Below are positions 22,949-30,808 of a stretch of 36,084 nt of DNA, piece by piece. Numbering within the stretch: the stretch's first letter is position 1; the number at the start of each line of letters is the position of its first letter. Source of the DNA: ARS98 sp030744725 (GTDB taxonomy: Bacteria > Planctomycetota > Planctomycetia > Pirellulales > Pirellulaceae); the NCBI GenBank assembly GCA_030744725.1, contig JASLPZ010000019.1, positions 1 through 36,084 of the forward strand, given 5' to 3'. The position numbers and the translations under genes were made by a program. The notes beneath the pieces were generated by a model that ran no database searches, was not told the origin of the DNA, and saw only the letters and a list, made by a program, of their open reading frames with translations.

Positions 22949-25275
22949 AACGACGTTTACACAAATCGCAGGCAAAACCGACGGCTGCGTCCGCCGCGTC
23001 AGTCGCTTTACGACTGCAGAGGCTATGGCTGGCCTGGCTCGCAGCGCTCTTTGTGGCAACTTTGTTGCTTCCCAGCGAGGCCGCCGCCTCCGAGGGAACC
23101 GGCATCGTACTCGTCATGCTGTGGCTTGTATTGCTGGTCGCGTGGTGCACCGCGAAGATGCTCCGCAAAGACTATTCGCTCTACGCCGCCTCCACGGCTT
23201 GCGTATTCGGGATCTTGTTGGTGCTGATCGTCATCAGTACCGTAATCATGCGCTCGCAAGGGCATCCACGCCCCATGATCAACACGGTCTGGCAGTGGAT
23301 CAGTTTTGGGATTGCGTTTTTTCTTTGCCGCGAAGTCATCCGCAGCGAAATCCAACGTCGCGCCATGGTTGCCGTCATGCTGGCGATGGCGGTATGTCTG
23401 TCCGGGCACGGTTATTACCAGTACAAAATTAGCATGCCGAACTCGCGGAGAGACTACGAGGCGAATCCTGATGCAATGCTCGCCGCAGCTGGCATCGTAG
23501 CGCCTCCCGGTTCTCCGGCTCGAAAACTATTCGAGTATCGCTTGTACAGTACCGAACCGCTCGCCACATTCACCTTGACCAATTCTCTGGCCGGGTTCCT
23601 TTCGCCCTGGCTGCTGATTGCGATCGGAGCTGCCTGGTCAAGTTGGAAAGACGCGAAGCTCAGATGGCGTATCGTGCCCGGCCTTCTGTTTTGCGCCGTG
23701 TTGGTAGCGGGCTGCTGGATGCTCACCAAGAGCCGGACCGCCTGGCTGGCAACCGTATTCGGTTTGGGCTTGCTGGCCATCTACGTCCGACAAAGAGGCT
23801 GGCGGCCCGACTGGCGAATCCTGACAGGCTGTGTCGCCGCCCCAATCCTGTTGGTGTTTTTCGGTATGATCATGGGCGCACTCGATATGCCTGTGCTGAC
23901 CGAATCAGTCAAATCGCTGCAGTATCGTGTCGAGTATTGGCAGGCTACCGCCGGCATGATTGCCGATTATCCTTGGCTCGGTTGCGGACCCGGCAATTTT
24001 CAGCAGTATTACACGGCTTACAAACTACCTGCCGCCAGCGAGACCATTGCCGACCCTCACAATTTTCTGCTGGAGGTCTGGGCGACCGCCGGGACACCGG
24101 CTGCATGTGCTCTGCTTGCCCTACTGCTCGTCTTTGCGTTTCAAGTACGAAAGGCGTTGCAAACGACGACACCACAGTCGGCTGATGTGCCGAGGCCAAC
24201 TGCTGCGAAGACGAAAGCGGAATCGAAAACGGCGATGGCGACCAGCGGCGATGACGATGCTTGGTTCGTCTATTTGGGTGCGGCCATCGGGATATTGATC
24301 GCATATTTCCCGTGCGGGTTTCTCGTTGGCTACATGCCCGAATTCGCACTGTTTCTGGTCGCATTTCCGCTGGGACTTGTGGCGCTGGTCGCCTGCCACA
24401 CTTGGGTGAGGCATGGTCAGCTGAGCCTTCCCACATTGCTATGTGCGGTTGTGGTTTTGTTGGTCAATCTTCTGGCAGCGGGTGGGATCAGCTTCGCCGG
24501 CGTCAGTTTGACACTGTGGCTCTTGCTGGCCGTGTCGTTGAACATGGTTGAACAAGAGCGACCGGCACCGTTGAGACCGCGGGTCGTCGTGTGGGGGCTG
24601 GTGGGTGTCGCAGGGCTGTTGCTGGTGCTCTGTTACCTGACTGCCTATATCCCAATCCTCCGCAGCCAGGCTTATCTTGCCGAAGCGAACGCAGCCCGCC
24701 AGTTCGGGAGAATTGAGCACGCTGAGACAACACTTCAGCACGCCGCGGCCGCTGATCCGCATTCCTCCGAGCCATGGCTGCAGCTGGCAGCCTTGCGGCA
24801 TGAACAGTGGATTCGCACAGCCAATCCGACCGTGGGGGCGGCATTCGACGAAGCGGTGGAGCAGATGCTCAGGCGGAACCCACGGGCCAACAAATTGCAG
24901 TTACAGGTGGGCGATTGGCAGGTGGTCGCTTTTCGCGTCAACAATCGACAGGAACATCTTCAGGCCGCGTTGGCGGCGTACCGCCAGGCCGAGACCCTGT
25001 ACCCCAACGACAGTTTGGGACGAGCCCACGCGGCATGGGCAGCGTTTCTGGCAGAAGACCCTGAAAACGCGTTAGCAAAGGCGGAAACAGCCCTCCAGTT
25101 GGACAAACTGAACCCGCACCGCGAACAAAAACTCGACGTTCAGCCGATATCCGACCCGGGACCAATGAGTTTCCCGCAGCAGCCGCGAGGACCGGCGGAA
25201 AATGCCGAACAGACGATGCGTTTCCTGCGTAATCAATTGGGTTCAAATGCAGCGCCGACGGCGAGTCACGATTGA
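22945..25275 (+). CDS. O-antigen ligase-like membrane protein with TPR-like C-terminal region
   Basis: This 776-residue protein has about a dozen membrane segments and a large loop with the Wzy_C/WaaL-type signature YWQATAGMIADYPWLGCGPGN followed by ADPHNFLLEVWATAGTPA (first part given as MIADYPWLGCGPGN). After the last membrane helix (about residue 575) comes a soluble part with TPR-like helices (ANAARQFGRIEHAETTLQ, AALAAYRQAETLYPNDSLG, AWAAFLAEDPENALAKAETA). It should join or polymerise lipid-linked glycans on the outer face of the membrane. The start is the GTG at 22945, which overlaps the WecA-like stop as GTGA; this is the only start giving a sensible N-terminus. Whether it acts as ligase or polymerase cannot be told from the sequence. 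Confidence 0.85.
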   Translation: MKRRLHKSQAKPTAASAASVALRLQRLWLAWLAALFVATLLLPSEAAASEGTGIVLVMLWLVLLVAWCTAKMLRKDYSLYAASTACVFGILLVLIVISTVIMRSQGHPRPMINTVWQWISFGIAFFLCREVIRSEIQRRAMVAVMLAMAVCLSGHGYYQYKISMPNSRRDYEANPDAMLAAAGIVAPPGSPARKLFEYRLYSTEPLATFTLTNSLAGFLSPWLLIAIGAAWSSWKDAKLRWRIVPGLLFCAVLVAGCWMLTKSRTAWLATVFGLGLLAIYVRQRGWRPDWRILTGCVAAPILLVFFGMIMGALDMPVLTESVKSLQYRVEYWQATAGMIADYPWLGCGPGNFQQYYTAYKLPAASETIADPHNFLLEVWATAGTPAACALLALLLVFAFQVRKALQTTTPQSADVPRPTAAKTKAESKTAMATSGDDDAWFVYLGAAIGILIAYFPCGFLVGYMPEFALFLVAFPLGLVALVACHTWVRHGQLSLPTLLCAVVVLLVNLLAAGGISFAGVSLTLWLLLAVSLNMVEQERPAPLRPRVVVWGLVGVAGLLLVLCYLTAYIPILRSQAYLAEANAARQFGRIEHAETTLQHAAAADPHSSEPWLQLAALRHEQWIRTANPTVGAAFDEAVEQMLRRNPRANKLQLQVGDWQVVAFRVNNRQEHLQAALAAYRQAETLYPNDSLGRAHAAWAAFLAEDPENALAKAETALQLDKLNPHREQKLDVQPISDPGPMSFPQQPRGPAENAEQTMRFLRNQLGSNAAPTASHD

Positions 25276-25290
25276 CGTGCGAAACCGGAT

Positions 25291-25304
25291 CCGATAACAA
25301 TCGG
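25291..25304. repeat. Short hairpin after the ligase gene
   Basis: CCGAT-AACA-ATCGG follows the ligase-like stop codon by 16 bp. With no T tract it is a weak terminator candidate. Confidence 0.25.
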
Positions 25305-25382
25305 CTACTTCGCCCCTTGATGATCGTATGCCCTGATTTTTGGTAGGTGACTCGAGCCCCCCTGATTTGGAGTGTCGCAACG

Positions 25383-26561
25383 ATGCGTACGTCGTGGATC
25401 GTAATCGCAACTGCCGCCTTGGGTTGTCTAATTGGCCTGGGATTGACCTGCTATGAGACGGTCCGAGTTGGAGATCGATTTGAAGCCAGTTACACCGATC
25501 AAGATCTGGACGGATCGCTTCAAGAGCCCGCTGTTACACCTCGCGCCGTCGTCGTCGGCGAGAGCACTTTCGATTTTGGGACACTTGAGAAGAAACAAAC
25601 AGGCACCTGCACTTTCAAGATCCGTAACGAGAGTGTGGCACCCTTGACCGTCGACTTGGAAGGGGTGAGCTGTGGCCTATGCATCACAACCGAACTCGAT
25701 CAGACCGACGTGCCGTCTGGTGAGGAGTTTGAATTCAAGGTCAATTACACCACACACAAAGACGGTCCCGAGTTCGCGGAACACGTCGAAATGCGAACTT
25801 CCGATCCGGACAACCTGGTGATTCGGTTTACCATCACTGGCTTCGTGGGGCAGTCGATCGGGTTTTCGAGACAGGAAATCTCGCTAGGCAGTATTGCGGC
25901 GGGGGAAGACGTTTCCACCGACTTCCGTATCTATGGTTACGATGATGATCCGATCGAGATTGTTGCCCAAGAGTTTATCACCAAAGAATCGGCCGAACAT
26001 TTTAGCCTTGAGTTGACGCCGCTGGAACTCGACGAATTCAAAGACGAAGAACCCCGTGCAAAGTCGGCTGTTCAAGCGAGGTTAACTATGACACGGGGGA
26101 GACCACTGGGGCCGGTCAGACAAGTACTGCGGACCACGGCTCAAATGGGTGACCAATCAGCCGTGGCAGAGATAGTGATCCAAGCTATCGTCGTCAGTGA
26201 CATCGTGCTGATCGGAGGCAACGATTTCAACAAAGAAAGTAGCTTGGTGCAATTTCGCTCGATCCTAAGCACCGTCGACCACTCGACCACATTGCAGATC
26301 CGCATTCGTGGACCCTATCGTGACGAAGTGAAATTGTCCGTTGGGACAATTGACCCCGCAAATGTGCTAACAGCAACGATCGGTAAACCGACGATCCTGG
26401 GGAGCGGCTCCCTCTATCCGCTCACCATCACGATTCCCAAGGGTGCACCGCCGGTGAATCGACTCGGATCACAACAAGGCAAGGTCGGTGTCGTCAATAT
26501 CGAAACGACGCACCCATCGGCCAAACAGCTGCCGATTTATGTCAGCTTTGCGATTGAATAG
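25383..26561 (+). CDS. DUF1573-containing secreted or membrane-anchored protein
   Basis: This 392-residue protein starts with a hydrophobic helix (WIVIATAALGCLIGLGLTCY) that could be a signal peptide or anchor. A DUF1573-like, immunoglobulin-type beta domain follows, with the typical start FDFGTLEKKQTGTCTFKIRN and the cysteine pair in GVSCGLCITTELD. A second, similar domain seems to begin at SRQEISLGSIAAGEDVSTDF. The remainder is beta-rich and not recognised. The ATG at 25383 is preferred over a GTG at 25347 because it places the hydrophobic helix at the N-terminus. A tetraheme lipoprotein gene follows 102 bp later on the same strand; both products should be outside the cytoplasm, so a shared role is plausible but unproven. 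Confidence 0.8.
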   Translation: MRTSWIVIATAALGCLIGLGLTCYETVRVGDRFEASYTDQDLDGSLQEPAVTPRAVVVGESTFDFGTLEKKQTGTCTFKIRNESVAPLTVDLEGVSCGLCITTELDQTDVPSGEEFEFKVNYTTHKDGPEFAEHVEMRTSDPDNLVIRFTITGFVGQSIGFSRQEISLGSIAAGEDVSTDFRIYGYDDDPIEIVAQEFITKESAEHFSLELTPLELDEFKDEEPRAKSAVQARLTMTRGRPLGPVRQVLRTTAQMGDQSAVAEIVIQAIVVSDIVLIGGNDFNKESSLVQFRSILSTVDHSTTLQIRIRGPYRDEVKLSVGTIDPANVLTATIGKPTILGSGSLYPLTITIPKGAPPVNRLGSQQGKVGVVNIETTHPSAKQLPIYVSFAIE

Positions 26562-26631
26562 CGAGGGCCACAGAACAGCAGACACGTCGTCGCACGTTAC
26601 GACTTGGGCACAAGGATGGCCACTTCTCGGT

Positions 26632-26647
26632 TATCGACGTGTCGATA
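26632..26647. promoter_or_regulatory. Palindrome TATCGAC-GT-GTCGATA before the cytochrome gene
   Basis: Two perfect 7-bp arms separated by two bases lie 16 bp upstream of the start ATG at 26664. The GGAG ribosome site (26653-26656) lies between. A regulator bound here, or a hairpin in the mRNA, could block translation or transcription. No regulator is identified. Confidence 0.45.
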
Positions 26648-26663
26648 CAGGGATGGAGAAGAC

Positions 26664-28418
26664 ATGACAGGTAGGTCCATGAGATACGCTGCAGGCTTCC
26701 GATTTGCGCTGATGGTCGTGATGGCGTTGACCGCGGGTTGCGGGCGTGAACGCAGATCCGGAGTTCCAACGGTGGCCGAGCCTGCCGGAGGATCCAGAAG
26801 TGTTGCGGTGACGGCGACCGAACACCCACCGCATCGGCTGACAACCAGCGATTCAGCTAATACCACGTTGCCCGGAGGCGAGGCGACAGCGAGCGAGTTG
26901 GCCGCAACCAACGCGCTCGATCCCAACGCGCTGGATCCCAACGCGCTCGATCCCAACGCGCTGGCGACAGCTCCACCAATCCCTAATTCGGACGACGAAC
27001 CCGATTCCAGGTCACCACTAGCGAGAAAGCAATTTGACGGCTGGAGCACACCGAGTGTGGTACTGTTGGTGACGGGGCAACAGCATGGCTACATCGAACC
27101 GTGCGGCTGTACGACGTTGGCGAATCAGAAAGGCGGATTAGCTCGGCGTCATACACTAGTAAAAAAAATGACGGCGCGAGGTTGGCCGATCATTGGTCTT
27201 GACGCCGGCAACCAAGTACGGCGATTCGGCCGGCAAGCCGAAATCAAGTTTCACATGACGCTCGAAGGCCTAAAAACGATCGGCTATCAGGCAATCGTTT
27301 TGGGTGCCGACGACCTCCGCCTGTCCGTCGACGAACTGGTTGCCGCCACCGTCCCGCTCGCTGGTGAAGCGACGCCTTTTCTTTGTGCCAATGCCGCGGT
27401 GCTCGATTGGTCCCTCATGCCTGACCACAAATTGATTGAACAAGGAGGCAAGAAGATTGGCGTCACGGCAATCGTCGGCGAGCGGTGGCAAGAGGACGTT
27501 TCGCGAGACGACGTTCTGTTCAAGGATCCAGCCGAAGGCTTGCGGTCGGTCATGCCAAAGCTGCAGGCCGCCAATTGCGACATGCTGGTCTTGTTGGCCC
27601 ACACCTCCGTGGCGGAATCGAAGAAGTTGGCCCGCGAGTTTCCTCAATTTCACGTCGTCGTGTCCGCCGGTGCCCCTGGAGATAGCACAGATCCACTTTA
27701 TCAGCCAGAAGTAATCGACGGCACGAAGGCCATGTTTGTGCAGTCCGGCACCAAAGGCATGTTTGCTGGGGTGATTGGAGTGTTCGACGAAGAAGAAACA
27801 CCACTGCGTTATCAGCGCGTCCCGCTCGATGACACATTCAAAGACTCACCCGAAATGCTGAAATTGCTCAAATCGTATCAGAATCAACTGGAAACCGTGG
27901 GACTATCGGGACTAGGGCTGCGATCGGTTCCACACCCCAGTGGAAACAAGTTCACTGGATCAGAAAAGTGTGGCGAATGCCATACCGAAGCATTTGCCTC
28001 TTGGGAGCAAACGCCGCACGCGAGCGCCACCGATTCGCTTGCTAATCCAGTCGAACGGGCCGAAATCCAACGTCATTTCGATCCTGAATGCCTCAGCTGC
28101 CATGTGACCGGTTGGAATCCAAAGCGATTTTTTCCTTACACGAGCGGTTACTTGGATCTGGAAAAATCCATCGAACTGCACGGCAACGGCTGCGAAAACT
28201 GCCACGGTCCCGGCTCGGCCCATGTGGACGCGGAAGAAGGAACAACCGCTGTGGACGAGTCAACGCTCGAGGCGCTGCGCAAGTCGATGCGGCTCCCGAT
28301 CGACGCAGCCGAAAAGAAGTGTGTGGAATGTCACGACATCGACAACAGCCCGGACTTTTTTGAGAAAGACGCATTTCAGCGCTATTGGAAGGACGTTGAA
28401 CATAAGGGGCTCGACTAA
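26664..28418 (+). CDS. Tetraheme c-type cytochrome lipoprotein with degenerate 5'-nucleotidase-like domain
   Basis: This 584-residue protein begins with a signal peptide ending in the lipobox LTAGC, Cys26 being the lipid site. A Pro/Thr/Ala-rich linker with NALDP repeats (about 83-101) leads to a domain resembling 5'-nucleotidase/UshA metallophosphatases: VVLLVTGQQHGYIEPCGC, GGLARRHTLVKK, GLDAGNQ and LGADDLRLSVDEL. The usual metal ligands are altered (TND to TGQ, DAGD to DAGN, GNHD to GADD), so it is probably not an active phosphatase, and it has an unusual EPCGC pair near 143-147. The C-terminal part has four heme sites, CGECH (about 436), CLSCH (476), CENCH (510) and CVECH (553), like cytochrome c554-type modules. 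A GGAG site precedes the ATG at 26664. It is likely a periplasmic electron carrier; the partner is unknown. Confidence 0.82.
   Translation: MTGRSMRYAAGFRFALMVVMALTAGCGRERRSGVPTVAEPAGGSRSVAVTATEHPPHRLTTSDSANTTLPGGEATASELAATNALDPNALDPNALDPNALATAPPIPNSDDEPDSRSPLARKQFDGWSTPSVVLLVTGQQHGYIEPCGCTTLANQKGGLARRHTLVKKMTARGWPIIGLDAGNQVRRFGRQAEIKFHMTLEGLKTIGYQAIVLGADDLRLSVDELVAATVPLAGEATPFLCANAAVLDWSLMPDHKLIEQGGKKIGVTAIVGERWQEDVSRDDVLFKDPAEGLRSVMPKLQAANCDMLVLLAHTSVAESKKLAREFPQFHVVVSAGAPGDSTDPLYQPEVIDGTKAMFVQSGTKGMFAGVIGVFDEEETPLRYQRVPLDDTFKDSPEMLKLLKSYQNQLETVGLSGLGLRSVPHPSGNKFTGSEKCGECHTEAFASWEQTPHASATDSLANPVERAEIQRHFDPECLSCHVTGWNPKRFFPYTSGYLDLEKSIELHGNGCENCHGPGSAHVDAEEGTTAVDESTLEALRKSMRLPIDAAEKKCVECHDIDNSPDFFEKDAFQRYWKDVEHKGLD
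26910..26966 (+). repeat. 15-bp tandem repeat encoding NALDP units
   Basis: AACGCGCTCGATCCC, AACGCGCTGGATCCC and AACGCGCTCGATCCC run head to tail at 26910-26954, followed by a partial fourth copy (AACGCGCTGGCG). The alternation of CTC and CTG in the leucine codons shows the first and third copies are identical, as after duplication of a pair. It encodes a flexible linker in the cytochrome lipoprotein. Confidence 0.85.
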
Positions 28419-28423
28419 TTCGA

Positions 28424-28654
28424 TCACCCAGGTCCATGGCCGTAGATGTGCTGAATCGGCGTATTGTGTCCCCAGGCAATCTCATCCTGGGGTACTTCGA
28501 GCGCCGTCGCGATTCGTTCTCGTTCCTGCGGCGACGGTGTCCAACGACTCTGAAAAATCGCGCGGACTTTCGGCAAGTCCAGTCCAGACCGGTCGGCCAG
28601 TTCCAACAGCGACAAGCCCTTTTGTTTGCACATTTCCTGAACGCTGGCAGTCAT
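28424..28654 (-). CDS. Small helix-turn-helix protein (XRE-like) of planctomycete type
   Basis: This 76-residue protein has a Cro/CI-like helix-turn-helix fold: MCKQKGLSLLELADRSGLDLPKVRAIFQSR (part: SLLELADRSGLDLPKVRAIF), then SPQERERIATALEVPQDEI. The tail WGHNTPIQHIYGHGPG is distinctive and, as I recall, widespread in Pirellula-type planctomycetes. The ATG at 28654 is preferred over a TTG 18 bp upstream. It converges with the cytochrome gene with only 5 bp between the stops and lies 175 bp after the oxidoreductase beta gene on the same strand. Two 13-bp repeats upstream (28703-28728) could be its own binding sites. It might bind DNA, but proteins this short with a conserved non-HTH tail may do something else. 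It may be co-transcribed with the oxidoreductase genes or separate. Confidence 0.75.
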   Translation of the reverse strand: MTASVQEMCKQKGLSLLELADRSGLDLPKVRAIFQSRWTPSPQERERIATALEVPQDEIAWGHNTPIQHIYGHGPG

Positions 28655-28702
28655 TATTCGATCGTTCCTCAAACAAACGGAAACGGCGTACGGCAGGTCT
28701 TT

Positions 28703-28728
28703 TCTCAGGTAGTGGTCTCAGGTTGTGG
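28703..28728. repeat. 13-bp tandem repeat upstream of the HTH gene
   Basis: TCTCAGGTAGTGG (28703-28715) and TCTCAGGTTGTGG (28716-28728) are adjacent and differ at one base. They lie 49-74 bp upstream of the HTH gene start. Tandem copies of this size are plausible half-sites for the HTH protein or another regulator. Confidence 0.6.
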
Positions 28729-28829
28729 TCGTACGTCGCCTGTGGCTCAGGCATCGGCAAGTCACAACAAGTTCAAAATGCATTCCAATGCAAGGAGGCG
28801 AATCAGCGACCCAAACGCATTTTTGGTGA

Positions 28830-30743
28830 CTACTGTAGGACGACCAATCCCAACGCGATCGCCTCTTTCATGACATCGGGAGAGATTTCAATTTCGCTAT
28901 TATCGGCCAACGTCATCACGACCGGAGCAACCGACTCGATGACACCACTGACCCATCCTTCGCCACCGTCGTAGCGAATCTTGGCGCCCGTCTTGTAGCC
29001 GCTGGGAAGGCCTGAACTGTGGCCATTTCCCGCAGCAGATTTGGCCGCCATCGGCGTGGCTTGAGCCGCGGCCGGTTTCACTTTGGCGGCAGGCTCTTTG
29101 CCCAACACGCCAGCCAGTTCTTGTAACTGATGCCAGTTTTCCAGCCGCTCTTGGGCAGCCCGGCCCAACATGTCGCTCGGATTGCCGTCCTTGTCAAAAT
29201 GCTTGCTGAATCGTCCTTCGCTACGACAGAAATCGATGAAGTCGACCTCGTCGCCCGTCTTGGGGTTTGTCCACCAATCGTCGTTGACGGCCGGATTTCC
29301 TTGTAATGAAAGACGCTCCTTGATCGTATCGCCTTTGCGGGGATCGTAGACCAACATTGGGAACGCACGCGTATCAACGGCCAGCCGCGCCTGATCCGTG
29401 GACATGTTGTCAGCGACGCCATGTTCCGGCTGGCACGTCGTGTAGCAACAAATGACGGCGGGACCGTCAAACTCCATCGCATCGATCAGGCAGCGGTACA
29501 GGTGATTGACGTGGGCGCACGTCGTCTGCGCTACAAAGGTTCGCGGGTGCATCATCGCAATCTGGGCGATCTCCTTACGGCGTTCCGTTTTGCCGCTTAC
29601 GACCTTCCCGTGAAGGCTCATCTTCGCATTCTGTCCCATGAACGTGCTTGTCGATGCCTGGCCGCCGGTGTTCGAGTACACCTGCGTATCGAGGACCAAC
29701 ACCTTGATATTCTGGCCCGAGGCCAGCAGTCGCGATAACGCCTGGAACCCGATGTCGAACATCGCTCCGTCGCCACCGATGCACCAGATCGGTTTGTCCG
29801 CCCAACCTTTTTGATCCCAACGCATGCGCAGTCCCATTGCGTACGCCGGCGCGTTCTCGAACAGCGAATTGCTCCAGGGGACCAAATACGGATTGTAGGG
29901 GTAGGTCGAAGTGTACACCGTGTTGCAACCGGTGGCCGCAATGATGCCCCAGTCGTTGCCGTGCTTGGCACCGGTGGCTGAACACATCATCCGCAACGCC
30001 GTTCCTTCTCCACATCCCGCGCAGCTGCCGGCACCGCCCACGTAGACGTGGGTCTCTTCCTTGAGCATCATGTCAATCAACAGATTGTCATTGATGAACT
30101 TGTCATCCGAGGGGCCAAATTCCTTGAACATCCGGTGTGTCTTCTGAATTCCGTCCATCAAATCATCGTTCTTGGCGACCATTTTGAGCGCATCGTCATC
30201 GCACACAGTCACGCATTCTGCGCAGCCCTTGCACTTGCTCGGATCGATGATGATCGAGAACTTGCCACCTTCACCAGTCTTCTTTTTTGGACCACCATAG
30301 TATTTGCGAGGTTCAGACCAGGCTTTTTCAAAGAGCGCGCGATCCTCGGTTGCCAGCTTGTCCATCCGTGTTTGCCAGTCGTTTTCGCCGATCACCTTGC
30401 CAAGAATCGCGGTGTCTGGGCAAAGCGTCACACAGTCCATGCAGCCTGAGCATTTCTCGGTGATATACTCCGGAATCTCAGGGGCGACATAACTGAAATC
30501 GCGCAATGTGGCCGTTCCTGCCGGAACAATCGAGCGGGCCACCGTCAAATCCGCAGGCAGGTCTTTTTCCGCCGAGCCAACTTCGTAGGCCCGAATGATC
30601 CGCTCGTTAAAATCCTTGACATCCAGAACGGGCAAACTGATTTTCCTGTAACCATCGTCCACCAATGTGCCGTACGAATTGTTGTTGTGCGGATCACGCT
30701 CGTTGGCATCATTCATCGATTCTGGATCGTTCACGGTCGCCAT
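28830..30743 (-). CDS. Pyruvate:ferredoxin oxidoreductase, delta-beta fusion subunit
   Basis: This 637-residue protein carries the ferredoxin-like and thiamine-diphosphate parts of a 2-oxoacid:ferredoxin oxidoreductase. Two [4Fe-4S] motifs are at Cys98-101-104-108 and Cys171-174-177-181. The beta part has the proximal cluster cysteines Cys241, Cys244 and Cys273, the TPP-Mg motif GGDGAMFD (323-330) and NTGGQ (358-362), as in NifJ-type enzymes. The enzyme decarboxylates pyruvate to acetyl-CoA and reduces ferredoxin. After about residue 545 comes an Ala/Pro-rich linker and a 60-residue beta-rich end (TGAKIRYDGGEGWVSGVIES and onward) that NifJ lacks. AAGGA precedes the ATG at 30743. The alpha-gamma gene lies 65 bp upstream. 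Confidence 0.93.
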   Translation of the reverse strand: MATVNDPESMNDANERDPHNNNSYGTLVDDGYRKISLPVLDVKDFNERIIRAYEVGSAEKDLPADLTVARSIVPAGTATLRDFSYVAPEIPEYITEKCSGCMDCVTLCPDTAILGKVIGENDWQTRMDKLATEDRALFEKAWSEPRKYYGGPKKKTGEGGKFSIIIDPSKCKGCAECVTVCDDDALKMVAKNDDLMDGIQKTHRMFKEFGPSDDKFINDNLLIDMMLKEETHVYVGGAGSCAGCGEGTALRMMCSATGAKHGNDWGIIAATGCNTVYTSTYPYNPYLVPWSNSLFENAPAYAMGLRMRWDQKGWADKPIWCIGGDGAMFDIGFQALSRLLASGQNIKVLVLDTQVYSNTGGQASTSTFMGQNAKMSLHGKVVSGKTERRKEIAQIAMMHPRTFVAQTTCAHVNHLYRCLIDAMEFDGPAVICCYTTCQPEHGVADNMSTDQARLAVDTRAFPMLVYDPRKGDTIKERLSLQGNPAVNDDWWTNPKTGDEVDFIDFCRSEGRFSKHFDKDGNPSDMLGRAAQERLENWHQLQELAGVLGKEPAAKVKPAAAQATPMAAKSAAGNGHSSGLPSGYKTGAKIRYDGGEGWVSGVIESVAPVVMTLADNSEIEISPDVMKEAIALGLVVLQ

Positions 30744-30808
30744 ATATTAGGTCCTTTGAGCAAAGGCTCGGTGGTTTTCTTAGAGATGTTTCAGACGTTC
30801 CAGAATCG

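Noticed and set aside
26597..27049. 150-codon minus-strand frame with SALGSSALGSSALGS repeats
   Set aside because: The repeats are the complement of the NALDP-coding tandem repeat in the cytochrome gene.
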